In this document: positions 23,969 to 38,047 of the stretch, one piece after another
Position numbering within the stretch: the stretch's first letter is position 1
Layout: each line of letters starts with the position of its first letter
From: Agelaius tricolor
Taxonomy: Eukaryota > Chordata > Aves > Passeriformes > Icteridae
DNA length: 64,000 nt
Assembly: GCA_023055355.1 (NCBI GenBank)
Contig: JALJCS010000004.1
Location: forward strand, 33,231,744-33,295,743
Reading direction: 5' to 3'
Program-made: the position numbers and the translations under genes
Notes under the pieces: generated by a model
Databases searched by the model: none
Told to the model about the DNA's origin: nothing
What the model saw: only the letters and a program-made list of their open reading frames with translations

Positions 23969-26900
23969 CATACATTGAAAACTATGAGCTGAAAATCAAA
24001 ATCTTGGCAGGTATTTCTTTGTACCTGGAAATGCTGTCACTGTAGCCTCCAGCAGAGCTTCCAAGACCACTTCTCCAACTCCTCCCAGTGAGATGGGGAG
24101 ATGTCCCACCTCATCCTACTCTGTGGGATGGAGGTCAGTCGAGCAGCACATTTTGTCAGATTGAGCATAACCAGACACTCTGACTGAGATCAGGAGAGCT
24201 GCTATATTCAGCTTCCAACCACAGCTCCCATGAAACTTTGTGGCAGAATTTCAGTGTGGAAATACTTCAATTTTCAGGCATTATGGGGTAGAGTATGGGA
24301 TGGAAAAAGCTTGTTGAAAAACTGATACTGTTCAGAGAAAACCGATACTTAAACAAATAATTCATTTAGCTGCACACCGATTTTCTGTCAATAAACAGTT
24401 TTAAAATGTGCCTGATCCCTAGTGAAGTCTGCAACCCATACTGAGCTATTTTATTACTCTGAGTACCTCTGAATCAGTTAGCCCTGCTGTTTTCTCTTCC
24501 TCCACATAAGGTAGAGATTTGTTCATCTCGTGGGATGCTCAGTCAGTCCTTGGCTCCCCACGCTGACAGCCAAGTTACAGTTTCAGCTCCACAAAACAGT
24601 GTTTATATAAGAGCTAGAGAGAAAAGACACCTATGAAAAAAGAAAAATAATTATATTTGTTTGTGTTATAGAAGCCCTCAGCAGCCCCACTCACAGTTGG
24701 GCCCCAGTACATAGCACAGGGTAAGATCATAGCTGCAGTCAAAGCTAGTTGCAATCTAATTAAGACAAGATGTAACACTCTGATGCAAAAAATGGTTGAA
24801 AAGGGAATCAATGATGGGGGAAGCATTCTCTCCTTAAGAGGAGAAAGAAATTAGAGATTTTTGCTAATTGCCCAATTCCAGCATCTGGGGCTTGAAAAAT
24901 CTTACAGGATATCTCTAAATCAACAAATAATCAGGAATTTGCAATAGATCTTGAGAGCATGTAAAGGGTTGATATATTACTTGGCATTTTCTGCTTAGAA
25001 CTTTTTTGGGTTTTTTCCCCTTTTCATGGGTCCTTCACATTTGTGCCTTGAAGTGAAAGGTGAGTTAGCACAAGCAGCATCAGACTATATTTTGGAGAGC
25101 CATGTACACTGCAACTGTCTGCCCCAGCAACTAGGTGTTTAGGTAGGCTCTAGAAGGCAAAGTTTTTTTCAGGAATCATTATTGTTGAGAAAGCCTTAAA
25201 AGCTGGTATGTTGCACACAGTCTAGACAGATCAGCTCCCTGAACTGGTACGTACAATGCTGAAAGAACAGAACACAGGTATGATCAACTTTTTTCATCTG
25301 AATGAGAAGCTGAATCTAAAAATTGTCTGCAAACCTTTCTGTTTCAGTATTGATTACTTCCCCATGAATGGACTTTTTGTAGGTACTTAAGGACTGTGTT
25401 TATATCAAACTCCTAGCCACTCCCTTAATCTTCACTTGTCCCAGCTCCCATTGTTTTCTAGACACTTGACCAAATTTCTGGATTTTGGAAGGAGGATCTG
25501 CAGAGTTTTCTATTTAATTGAACAGAACAATTCTCAACTGCAGAGAGCAGGCAGTAAGAATATGAGTGTTCAGGAAGTTTTATATTAATCAGAATCATGG
25601 TTATGGGTTGTAGTGTCAGACAGAAACGTGGTAAAAGTTTGTAAAAGACAAGATGCTCCACCAGTCTGGTGTTAGGATGTGTTGATGTAGTACTGATGTA
25701 TTGGCATGCTCAGTAGGAGTAGTTTTGGTTGCTGTTTGGAGTCTACCTGCAAAAGAAAAGTGCCTGGCAGAAGCAGAAGGTAAAGCCAATTCAGTCTGCA
25801 ACACTCCTCTCTCTAAATTATGGCACTGAGAGAATTCTGTTTGAAAGGGTTCAACAAAAATAACCTTTTCTTTTAGAAAGGTTTCAGAGTAGTAACTAGG
25901 GAAAAAAATCAGTAAAAGATTCTTCATCATGGTTCAGTCAGTGATTGTTGGTGGTTGGAAGCTGGAAGAAGAAATCCAAAATTGTCAATTTTTCAATAAG
26001 TTTTTGTCTGAAAATTTATACTTTGGAAGGAGCATGCTGAAATCTCACCACTTTCACATGACATAATCTTGAAAATGTCTAAACGTATTGAATTTTAGAA
26101 GCGTTCACAAAACTTTGCAACTGCGACAGGCAAGTGCTTTGGTATTTAGAATTTACAAGCAGGCATATTTAGATTTTCAATCAGCCGTTTGTAAAGTACT
26201 GCAGTAACTAAATTACAGCTCAGCCAGCCTAGCCTGAGAGTGCCAGTCTCCACTTCTAATGATTTCAACATCATTCTTAGAATTGCATAGTTCTAAATAC
26301 CCCTCAAAACTTTACTCCAACCTGGTCTAATTCTTCAGAAAATATAATCCTTCAGAAACAGTACTGAGTTAATACTTGGATAGGATAAAAAGGGATATTC
26401 ATGATGCTGATTAGAATGGACTGTCAGTCTGACAAACCATGAACATGAAATACAAACTGCTTGTGATCATTTAACTCCTTGCAACACAATGTCCCAAAAC
26501 TAGGCTGTTCACTCAATTTCCCTGTTAAAGCAACTATTACTTGCTCATGTACAATTTTAGAGAAAATTAAACATAAGGGTAATATATTTCTTAATTTCCT
26601 GCCCTGAGTTTATGTAGTACTGCTTCATTTTGTTGAAAAAGCTGCCATGTTCCACCCTACCACTGGATGTATTTCAAAAGTAAATGAACTAGTTGTTAAA
26701 GTATACAAGGAGCAGACACACTGCAAAACTTGTTTGAACAGTCATTTCAAACTATTTCTCTGTTCTACTGGACAAGAATATTTGTATAATGACTATTCAC
26801 ATTTGTCTACACTTAACATCTTTGCTCTTTAGAATAATAGCACCATTCCCCTTAGGCAGGAATGCAAAATGTTAAAACATGGCCACAGAGGCTGCCCACT

Positions 26901-29264
26901 ACTGAGCTGTGAACCTCCTGTTCTCTGGACCTATTTTGATTTCTGCTTTAGTCAAATCCCAGTGACATGTCTCTCGTGTGGCTCAGTAGGGCTCCCAAGT
27001 TTGCAAAGCTAGCATGAAAAGAATGCATGTCTGCCCATTTGCTGCTAGTAGAAACTATATCCAGTAGATGTGAGCTAGTAATCTAAAATCTTTTGCACAT
27101 TTGCAGTCAAGGACAGTTTAAAAACTTTAGACTGCAAAGGTAACACTTACTCTGATGAAATGAGATTTCTTTTCCTAATATGTGGTTTATTAATTCGTGG
27201 TTTGAACAAAAAGAACAGGTAAGCACTGAGTCATTTTGGCTAGGATCTGAAAATCCAGGATGAAGTTTTGGAGAAAAGGTTTTCTAAATAATTTTTAAGA
27301 TATTAAGCCTTCCATCTCAAGCTATCAGCATATTTTGTCCTTTCCCTTAACCTGACCAATAATTTTGTGTGCTTGTATGAAGATTTTTTCCCCCCAGTTC
27401 TTTATGGAAATTTATTCGTGGCTTGAAGGAGAAGAAATAAGAGATGGGCAGCCCTCTTCAAATCAGGCAGTCCATGTTCCATCAAGTATCTCCAGATGAA
27501 ACCACTGCCATTGGGACTTGTCCATGGGCTGACAGCAGCCTGCAGAGAAGTGCTAATGAGGAAGTATGGGGAATATGAGAAAGTACCTTTGTTGCAGCAT
27601 TAATAGTACATCCACTTCACAAATATGAGCAATGTAAACAGGGGCCTTTCTATATGTGTCACGGCAAGGAGACAAAAACTATAATGGAAAGTGCTTGTTT
27701 AACGGTTCTGGCACGTGGCCAACAAAAAGGACAGAAGGTCACGCCCTGTCCAAAGGTGCAGAGTGCAAGCTGGTGCTGGAGGAGGCACTGCTATAAAACA
27801 GTTTCCCACCAGCTTCTCTGATTTATAGGAGCTATAGAAGTGCAAGCCCACTTCAAAACCAAGGGGATAAAAAACAAGCTTTATGCCTCTTGTGTACCCA
27901 TGTTTGTAGTTATGAATTCTGCTCACTTCCCTTTTGGAGACTCTAGCTTTTCATCTAAATATTAAAGGGACCTCCAGGTCCAGAGAGACCCCAGACTTTC
28001 TTTGTTTACAACTATCCTTCTGCTTTCCAAGCCACAGACTTTTTATCTGTCATCTTTTCACATTTTGTTTATGGATATTCCAAGGTCAATCAAGGAAATA
28101 AATGTCTCTTTTATGTAGCTAGCAATACCTCAGATAAAAACATTTCTTGTAATACATTAATCCACATGAATCAGTTTCAAATATTTGAGTCTATTGGTTT
28201 GAGCTACCTACTCATCAGCTGGCATCAAAAAGCAGAAGTACACCTGCAATTTTCCACAGAAATAGAAGAAAATATATACAGATAGCCCTGTGCCGTAAAG
28301 AAAAAAAAGTGCAGCTCCTTCCTTATGAAAGTATAATCTTTATTTGTAATATAGATATCACAATATGAACAAAAGTACTCTATTCATGTGGATAAGGGCT
28401 CATATTCTCCTAACAAAAAAAGGGCTATCTGCACCCAGCTCAGAGAAACCTTAATTACACATCTGTTCAGATGCCATTGGTTGCACATCAGGATGTCTTT
28501 CAGCCTGAAGACTGATGCTTTCCTGAGTGGGGGGCCACAGGCAGAACAGCCCTGGGCTTCCCACATCGAAGTGTTCAAAGCAGGGGGAGCCAGGCTCCAA
28601 GCCTGGCAGTCACACTCCCTTTTCAGAGAAGATAAAAGCAGCAGAGGAGAGTTACAGCACAACCACAGCATCTCAGCTGTTAAACAGTACTCAAACAAAA
28701 TGTGTTTCTGCTTAGTTTAAGGAAGGATAAACAAGATTTAATATCTGGCAATGAGCACAAGTCAGTTTTTTTTTTGCTCTATTAATGATATTTGGATTCA
28801 TTCAGATTCATGTAGCTTCCACTCACATAAGACTCCATTCCATTTCCTAATTTTCCATCTTTTTTATTTCCTAAAACATGAGTTGTTGAGCTAATGAATT
28901 AAAACACTCTGAGGTTTGGTTTTGGCTCTGTGTGCATCTGTGCTCTTTTACTACCATAATTCAATGTGACAAGTTTATTGTCCAAACAAACACTAGCACC
29001 TATTGTAGAACTATAATAAAAAAAGAAAGATTGCCTTAAGCAGCACATTTTCTTCAGAGAAGACCAAATACTACCTATTGACATTTTGTTTTCCTCACAT
29101 CATGTTCCTCTTTTCATTCCATAGTGGGCACTAAACATGCAAGTCTGTAGGCAAAGTGGACTAGATTAGACTTTAAGGATCAGCCTCTGCAATGAGCTGG
29201 ATCAGATGGAATTCATTCTTCTTATTAGCTTTCAGCTGATACTTATGAGCCTGAACTCAGGACT

Positions 29265-29365
29265 TCGTTTGTGCAAGGCACATTAAACACTGTGAATGCA
29301 ACCCCTGCCCCAAGGAGCTTGCAGCTCGAAAAGACAAGTATGCAAAGATAAGACAGAGAAAAAAA
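29265..29365. repeat. Possible ancient interspersed repeat, class not assigned
   Basis: The stretch GTGCAAGGCACATTAAACAC...CCCTGCCCCAAGGAGCTTGCAGCTCGAAAAGACAAG...GATAAGACAG follows a pattern I know from old amniote repeats: GTGC..., CCCTGCCC.AAGGAGCTTACAGTCTA, then a purine-rich ACAAG tail. I cannot say with confidence whether it is SINE- or LINE-derived. A profile search of an amniote repeat library would decide. Confidence 0.35.
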
Positions 29366-32300
29366 AGAGCCTAGGACTTTGCAAAGTTAAGACCAGCCTT
29401 TGCTAAATCAACGTGCAAAAAGCCAACACAAAGGAGAGGTTGATTTCTCCACAAGAACCAACTTAAATGTTTCTATACAAATCAGCCACATCCAGTGCAA
29501 GGCTAGCCCTCCAGATGAATGCCTGTCCAAAAAAACACAAACCCCCACAGATCTACAGCTAAGTAAATAAACTACAGTGACCCAAAATAAAATGTGAAAC
29601 ACTCTGTTTTTCAAGGCTCACAAAACAAGATTTTAATGATGCATATGGTCCTTATTTTACCCATAATGGTTCTTTGATATATAGTGGCAAGGCTTTGATT
29701 CATTGGTGGAATAACATGTTCATGTAACCCATTCTGTTGCTAATGAAATAATCAAGACTTCTCTCCTTGTGTCTCTTTGAAAGGCTATATTCAATAGCAG
29801 GTCTTGGAATATTTACCAGCAGAGGAATGACACAAGAGTAACACACACAGAAACTAAAGGGGAATCTGTCACAACTTGTTCCCTGCTTAAAAAAAAATCA
29901 TTTACAAAATTGACATTTCTGCAGAGAAATGATGATTCATTATGGGTTTGAGGCAGCACAGGTAACAAGGCAGTTAGCCACAACTGAAGACTCCTTTAGG
30001 AAAAGGAGTTTGTAAGCTATTCACACTGGTGATGCAAGTGCCCTGGCAAGGCAAGGCGGACTTCCTGCTGAAGCAGGATGTTTGGCATGGGCCAGGGCTG
30101 GTGGTAAGTGCTTTGCAAAAGCATTCTTTCCTGCTCTCCTCAGTCCTCTCCTTCCTCAAGCACAGCAAAAGCATGACCTGAGGTCTCCAGGGCTTGCTTC
30201 CCTTGCTCTCCTCCTCAATCTTGCTGTGGCAGAAGCAACCTGACCCTAGTCAGGTCCAGTCCTTCATCTGTGGGCTCAAGCCTGCCTGCAACTACCAAGT
30301 GTCAGGCTGCCTTTCAAGGATGAACGGGGGAAAATCTAGATGGGGTGGAAACACTAGTCTTTTTCAAAGTAATTATTTCCATGCAGTTGAGTGTTCAAGA
30401 ATCTGACTGAGAGTAATTAGTGCGTTTCGCCATATTAAGGACTCTCAAATCCCTGTTACTTTTCACTTTGTGAAAAAGCTCTGTGCCATCAAGTGGCAGA
30501 GGTATGGCCTTTTCTTAAAATATTAGATTCAATTTATTACCTGCATCAATGCCTAGTGAATCAGTGAATGCAATAAATTCTATTGCCTTCAGCATCCAAG
30601 CAGACTGTGTTAAGCACTGGAGGAATCAATCTGACACTAATTTCATGTTTTATGATATTTTGTTCAAAATGGTTACACAAATTCAGCAGGCATCTGTTTA
30701 GAGCATCTTTCTTTTGGCACTGTTCAGAGAATCTATATTTCACTAAGCTTTCATGCCTGATTTAAATTAATTACTGCACAGGGAAGGGACAGGAAACAGA
30801 TACAGGTATATACAATGCATGTGTTACATATGTATAATTTCCCTAATGGAAATAGAGTGGTGGGAGTTGCAATTTTCCAAGCTTCCCACTTAGACTACTT
30901 TTTCTGCCCCAGTCTAACTGAAGAGGCTGCACAACCACAGCTTTTGATACAGTGAGCTACCATGTGTAATTGGAGCAGGAGGAGGCAAGCCTCCTCTCAC
31001 ATCCCTAGAAAATTCATACTCATCCCATGCTCTCTCAGGCAGACCAAGAGGTTCCACTTTCAGCCCTCCAGGACACTGTGGTGGAGCAGACCCCCACCCG
31101 CAGCATGCAAATGATGGGGACCCAGGGGCTGGAGGGGAGCAGTAGCTAATTAAATTTTTCAGCAGGAATAAAATTTGACAGACCTACATACAAGGCTAAT
31201 ACCCCTGATTAAGTTTGGGAGTGCAAGTGAAGTAAAATCCTGATCTTCTCTGCATTGGTGAGGACCAGCATGGCACTCAGTTCAGAGTTTATTTACTGTA
31301 TGTGAATGTAAAAAAATCTAAAAATATAAATTATTCATATTTTGTTTTGCAACTAATTTTAAAAATATTAATTCATTAAATATGAGGTGTTTACTGCATT
31401 TGTCAATTACTAAGAGAAACAAAAACATATCTTTCACTAATAAAATGTTTTTGCTGAAGCATTTAGCATGGCATTTTAGTAGATCTATGCATACCTCCTT
31501 ATTTCCAGGCATTGAGTGAGGACAAAGACAAATTTTTCACATGCAGCAATTTCCCTGGTGGAAGTTTGCTATCAAGACTTACAGCTAACATATTGAAATA
31601 TATTAATAGGGTTTAAGGCTTCCATTTATCTTCATTAAAACCAGTTTGAGTCTGAAAGCTGACTTGAGGATAATTTTTCATATCAGGAATGAGAAGACAG
31701 AGGTTTCACCCCAGCTCTTCAGCTGACTTAAGTAGTGATTTCAGACAATTCCCATCAGTTTGGAAGACAAAAAGTAAACTTAATAGCACATATCTCTCTC
31801 CAAAGTAGCCTGACTTGTCTTTAAGAAAGACTGTGAAGGAGTAAGAGTATCATAGGTGAGCTAATTTCTCTTGTCTGAAAATTAAGAATCTGAACAGATG
31901 GACTTTCATATACCTAATCCATCCTGCAAGTTTTATACTCTGAAAAACTGTCTGCAGCTCTTTAAAAAGGAAGCATTTTGTAAAAAAATATATATTGCTG
32001 TTCTTAACAAACTAAATGCTTTTCAAAACATATGTGAGTCAGTACAATAATGAAAAATTTCACACCAGAAACTGCTTTGGAAATCATACCTTTCCTGCAT
32101 TAAATATATATATAATATGTATATCCTCCCAGTGTTTTGCATACAGGCAGAACAGTGCAGTGTAATCCTGCTGGATAAAGGTTTAGAAGAGTGATGTCCT
32201 TGTGGCTCCATCTTTTCCTCTTCACACCCTGCTGTGTTCCTGGGACCATTTGGGAAGTCTAGGTGGGAAAGCAGCCAGGAGAAAAACACAGCACAGGACA

Positions 32301-32869
32301 CCACAAAGTTCTGAGATCCAGCTGAGCTGCCACAGGGAGTGGTGGGCTTGGGGTCATGCTGGGGGAAGATGATGCTGAGGGGAAAGTTGCCCCTGTGACC
32401 AGCTTTAAGCACTGCAATTCTCTGTTTGGTCCTTAGCAAAGTGGAAAGACCGTGCAGTTCTTTTTTCAGTCTATATTTTCTTACAAATAGTCCATCGATA
32501 AATGAGGCTGGGAAACAGGCACCCAGCAGAGATCATAAATAAATACTTTGTCCTAAAACTCTGAATTTGTGATCCTTTTTGGAAGAGGGCAACAGGATAT
32601 TGCATTTTTGTTCTCTAAGTGCTCTGCCAGAGTACTACAATGCACACAAGCGCTGCACAGTTCTGCTGTAATTTCTGTGTTGTAGATAACACCCCAACTG
32701 CAGACTTCACTGTGTCAACACCCTTTTTGTGCTCAGCAAATCCTGGAAGACTTATTACATCTTACAGGAACATCAAGCAAAGTAAGACTGGGCTAAAAGT
32801 CTCTTGAAATTATCTGAAATCAAAGGGATTTAAATTTTGTGTCTTTAGTTGGAAGGGAGCTCTTGGAAC
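29366..32869. other. Gene-free stretch
   Basis: No supported gene. The segment about 30410-30780 is AT-rich with several TAAT-type sites (AGTAATTAG near 30413, AATTAATTAC near 30765) and no repeat signature. It could be regulatory, but nothing here proves it. A short AT run lies at about 32101-32121. Confidence 0.45.
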
Positions 32870-32990
32870 AGTACACTTCTTAGTGTCTTGAAAATTTTTT
32901 GTCTCTGTTTTTTCCTCCATAAAATGGGTATAATGGTACATACTTCCCTTGGTAAATGCTGTGAAATCGACACATGAAAATGCCATGTGG
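32870..32990 (+). mobile_element. MIR-type SINE remnant
   Basis: The core CCTCCATAAAATGGGTATAATGGTACATACTTCCCTTGG (about 32914-32952) is close to the central part of the MIR/CORE-SINE consensus, which reads CCTCATCTGTAAAATGGGGATAATAATAGTACCTACCTCATAGG. The run TTTTTTGTCTCTGTTTTTTCCTCC before it corresponds to the CTCTGTGCCTCAGTTTCCTC section, and ACATGAAAATGCC after it resembles the ATACATGTAAAGC section. MIRs predate the amniote radiation and survive in birds only as scattered fragments. Orientation is plus. Confidence 0.6.
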
Positions 32991-35900
32991 AACTTGGGTG
33001 TTTTTATTGGTAGTATTACTTCTGTTGTTCATGCATTTGCTCTGAAACTACAGTTACTGTGCAAGGACATCAACCAAAAAATCTTACTACAAAAACACAA
33101 ATGTGTGAATAAACACCATAAAAAAAATTTCACACGCTCTCAGTTGAGCAAAATACCTCACAGAATTAGGTCAGGCTCTTCAGACAACACTTGCAAAATT
33201 CAGGCCCCAATTTTTATTAATTCACCCTTTAAATAAAACTCAATTTTGATTTCAAATTTTTTTCAGCAGTGCTGTGAAAGAAGCCAAAACACCTTCCGAG
33301 GGATTATGCCAAGCAGTAGTTTTGAACAGGTTTGGGGCAATATTCAATGAACTGTAACTAATCATTTTCATCTTATCGCCTACAGAGTCATTGCATTGGA
33401 ATGATGTTTGGCTAATTTTCCAAAGGACATGTTTACTATGGATTGTTCTACATCGCTGTCAGGAACGACAGTGAGCCAAAACATACTCTGCCAAGGGAAG
33501 TGTTTGGTTGATGAAATTACAAATAAGTCATCAAACAAAAGTCTGTTAAAATGAATCATCATTAAATGTTTCTCTAAATACAGTGTTTAATATCAAACTC
33601 CAAAATAGGAACTGCAAGACTGTCTTTCCCTACCTCATTCACAGATCTCGTCTTTGAACACATAATGAGAATATTAAGTTAGTTAATTTAAGCTATATGT
33701 GCATGCAAGCACATGCAGAGAAGCAAAGACTGTGATATGTTTTACATAAAGCAGGCCATTGTGCACTGATTATAATGTGTAAAGAGGAAATATGTTTATA
33801 CCACAATCTATTCTAAACTCAAATAGGCAGCAGTACACTGTGTTTATAAATACAAATGCAAAACCTATGTTAAGATAATGTTAAGGGTCTGGATTCTAAC
33901 CACAAACCCCAGGAAATTCAGAGCAAACCTTGAAAGTTTGGGTCTGATTCTGATTTCCATGTAACCCCAGTATCTTTAGCAAAGTTTGTACAGGAGAAAA
34001 CAAAACTTTCAGTCTGAGGCTCTGTAAGTATGGCAGAGCTTGTGCAAAGTATTATCATATTAAAGACTGAAGGCTAGGAACAAGAAAACAACATAGGTAG
34101 CTGTGACAATGTTCCCCAGGGCTTCTCTTAGTCTAATGAAATGTGTATATGCGTATGTGGGCGTGTGCAAGAGGGGAAGGATAGAAATGTGCAGTTTTGA
34201 CAAACACATCCTCAATACTCTCTTTTATTGTTCAAGACACATATAGATATTACAGAAAGCTTGGAACAAACTGAATATTATCAGTCTTTTGTGATGCATA
34301 ATTTACAGCATTACATTACCACATTTTAAGGGGACTATAACAAAGGAGCACAGCGGGGGATGTCCCCACTGAGACACACAACTGAAATATTAATCAAGAG
34401 ACTTCAGTGAGGAAGGAAATGACCTAAGTCCTAGCAGTCCTGTGTGATGTTCCAGTGCACGGCCATGACAATAAAAGAAAATCCAATAAAGGCAGGAACA
34501 AGGTTGGATCATTCCAGGTAGAAAAGGAAGGGACATGGCAATGAAGAACAGTTGATCTGGTGGTAACCTCTAACAAGTGGAGCAGATGTTGGCTCTCCTC
34601 TATCAGCAGAAGTGAACTAACATTCCAGATGGTAATGCTGATACATCAAGGATCTCCTGTTGTAACCGCATATTTAATATTTTACCTTTCTGCGGCTTTC
34701 CATATATACAAATTTCAATATATACATCCTTTAGTAAAAATGGCTTTGAATATCTTTTTTTCCCTAGCAATAAGGCTGGTGCTCTGATAAATATAGCAAA
34801 ACCTTCCCTGAGACATAATCTTCTATGAGTGTCTTCTAGACAACAAATTGTGGAGCTCATGGACATTGGTAGAGCAATCCACTTATTTAGAGGGGCCTGA
34901 TAGGTGGTTAAAAAATCTCACCATGTTACAGTGTGTTATGTCGCTCAGTAAATGCTCACCCAAGACTTGGGCCAAACTTGGAAGTCACAATGAGGTTCCT
35001 GAAAGAGCCCTGAGAGGATGAGTAGGTGGAATTTAGGCACTAAAATGAGCAAGCCACAAAAGCATATCCAACGGCTTTGCTGTTAACCAGCTGTAGATAT
35101 CCCTAAATGGAGCAGGCATGTAGCACAGACCCTGCAAACTCTGCTCACATGGTGCCAAAACCCTCCACTTTCAATGGCCTTAATCTGCCTAAAAGCAGAA
35201 GCTGACCTGCACCTTTCCTATAATAGCTGATGATTGGTGAACCTCCTGAGGAAGAAGAGATAGAGGCTGCACAGCGTCCTCAGCCTGAGGCAGTCCCCAC
35301 CCATGCCCTGCACACATCCAGTGCTCTCCTACCAACTGCCCCAGAGACTCACAGCTATTCCTTGGATTGGAGCTTCCCTGTGGGCTGGAAGGCAAACAGC
35401 ACCATCAGAGAGGAACAAGACAGTGCCCACATCCATATCTTATTAGTAACATTGACAAAACTGACTCCCAGATCAAACACAGGAAGGACCAGATGGCATG
35501 ATTTGACTAATCTGGAAACAGATATGCAAACCTCCACTGACAGTCCCAGAGAGAAGAACTGACAGTCTTCAGAAAAAGGCTGTCCATCTCACTTCAACCA
35601 AAAGAAAAGGAAGTCCAATGCACAGAGTCCATGAAAGTGAGGAAAGGAAGTATGCTAAAATAATGGTAGATACTAGTACAGTCACAAAACACATCAAGAA
35701 GAGTAGAATATACATAGAGGAAACGTTTCAATGATGGTTCAAGTTGCTTAGATATATACCATTTTCAAAGGAAGTACAAAAGGGGACCATGTTAATGAGT
35801 TTCTGTTCCCAGTTAATGAAAATTATACTTCTGATGTTTCTCCTGGTTTTCCATACTATTAATCAAATTATTTTTAATGATACACCACTTCTGCTGCAAG

Positions 35901-38047
35901 TACATTGATCATCTTTCCATGAACATTGACACAATGCAATCAAGGATCATTGCTTTACTAGCTAGTCCTAAAGCTCATTACTGTAAAAATGAGCTTTAGG
36001 ACTAGCTGAAAATATGTGTGTGTGTGTTGTTTGCCGTTAATTCACCATTTATTTAAACCAGTACTTTCTTTCAGATTAGCTTATTCATGACCTCTGTGTC
36101 ATAAGTAAAATAGTAAGCACTTTTAAAAAGCTCTGAAAGTTTCTTAAATGAGTAAGGAGATGAAAATGTTCTGACTGTAGTCCCAATTGATATATTCTAT
36201 TGAAAACCAGGCATCAACTCAACTAAAGGAGTCTTCCAGGGGCAAAAAAGATTACGAGAGAAAATTCAGCATCAGTCCATTGCTCCTACCCCAAGGGCAA
36301 CAAAGAAAATTCCAGGAAACTTGTTCTTTATTAAAAAACACTATGTTTCTTTATGGCTTTTTAATAAAGTGTGCCAGGTGAGAGCACTTCTATATATGGC
36401 TGGATCTAGAGGACAAATTCGGAGATAAATCCTGCCTCCAGCTAAAAACACCAACACAGACCATCACAAAAGCAAAGGGAAGATCTCCAGTAAATTATAG
36501 CACCTTCACCAGCCAGCTTGAGACACTAACACAAATTTGAACCTCAGTGAGACAGAAATCATCCCAAAGGAATAAGATTCTTGCCTTCCTGTGAGAACAA
36601 CATATTGGTGCATACTTCAACTATTGTTAAAATGTCGTGGGGGATCCATACAGAATTTCTGTTGCATCTAGATGGAGTTATCTCCTAAAGTGTGTACTCA
36701 AGTATTGAATTTTTATAATATTCTCTTTCTACAAAGGACGTTGGGAACCAAACCCAAGGAATTCTTCATCTCTTTCAATTCTTGATCCTCTTGAAAGAGG
36801 TCTTGATGTTCATTAGAAATTTTTGTTTCTCTCAACAGCTTTATCTGACAAAGATTAGATAGACAGGGTTAGGCTGAGTAGGTGGGTTCAAGCCAGAGAT
36901 GAGCAAGTTAGACATTCTGCTGGAGACTGCAAACTTCATCACAATTCTCATCCTGTGCTGAAAGGAGCCCTCCAGGCCACAGTCCACAAGTTATGGAGAT
37001 GGCTGCCTGACATCATGTTGGTTGTGGTTTTCAGGCTTTATTCCATTTGTTGCCATGCTGATATAAATCTTGAATAACTGCATTAGACATTGCTGTATTA
37101 GTAGGACAACCTAGATTTGCATCTCTGGAAAGTGAGCTCAGCTCCTGTTCCATGGGGCCTTACTTGTTAGACAGTGAGAGAGCATGTTCAGAATCCTCAT
37201 CTATTTACTGCCTGCTCCTGATAAAAAAGTAGTAACTAGTCAACTACACAGAGAAAAAGCAAGATTATTTAAAATAATTAATAAAATTATTTGCATAAGA
37301 AATAGTTACACCCAAAAATCAGACTCAAAACTTCTGAGAAGAAAAGTATTTATTAAGAGTTTGGAGTTTTTGATGGATTTTTGTTAGTATTACAGCCACA
37401 TAACAAGACACCTAAATCCTTATAACTCTTTTTTTTTTGTTTGTTTGTTTGCTTCATAGTAATTTTTAAAGCATGTCCCACAAACTATTTGAAGATAATT
37501 ACAGGGTTTTGTATCCATAATTTGATGGTAAAACTTCTTTGGAGTTTCTGTGCAATATCCTAGACTGCTTTTCTGAGGAGAAACATCATGGATTTTATTC
37601 ATTGATAATCCACGTGGTGATTCATCACCAAGTGATATTATAGGTCATAATACATTTTTGTTGCAAGTATCAGGCATTTCAGAATGCATGAATGCAATCA
37701 GGGCAGTTTATGCACCAGAGGACATAGAGGTGCCATGGTGTTAAAATCCTAGTTTAGGTTCAAGATAAACTCATGTTGTTCAAATTGGATAAAAAAACAG
37801 AAATAAAAAGATGAATCTCAATGGAATCACCAAGACAGAGGAACAACATGGAACTGAGACAAGACTGAAGGAAGATTAGATGCGTTTTAAAAAGAGGGAC
37901 AAGTACAGGGCCTTGTCTCTTCCTGAAACCAAAATTAATTCCACAACAGATACAAGCTTATCTGAATCAGGGAACTAGACTAAGGGAAAGAAAGCAAGAA
38001 GGGGAAAAGACCACATAACCATATGGATAAATCTGAACAATATGTTC
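32991..38047. other. Gene-free stretch
   Basis: No supported gene. It holds the 35960-36007 perfect hairpin. A 110-codon plus-strand frame (35230-35562) has no family resemblance and no splice or start context that singles it out. A short GT run is at about 36017-36027 and a TTTG run at about 37437-37452. Confidence 0.5.
35960..36007. repeat. Perfect inverted repeat, 20-bp arms, 8-nt loop
   Basis: AGCTAGTCCTAAAGCTCATT (35960-35979) is the exact reverse complement of 35988-36007, with the loop ACTGTAAA between. This is the longest perfect hairpin I found in the window. The arms are mixed sequence and do not match any element I know. Confidence 0.96.

Larger units (their letters stand above)
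19921..29264. other. Gene-free stretch
   Basis: No supported gene or recognised transposon. It contains the 20104-20136 hairpin and the TCCC microsatellite at 23937-23968. The segment about 21180-21640 is more GC-rich and gives overlapping frames of 70-125 codons on both strands, the usual sign of composition and not coding. A short 8-bp-arm hairpin (GCCAGGCT/AGCCTGGC, 28589-28607) is within chance expectation. Confidence 0.5.
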
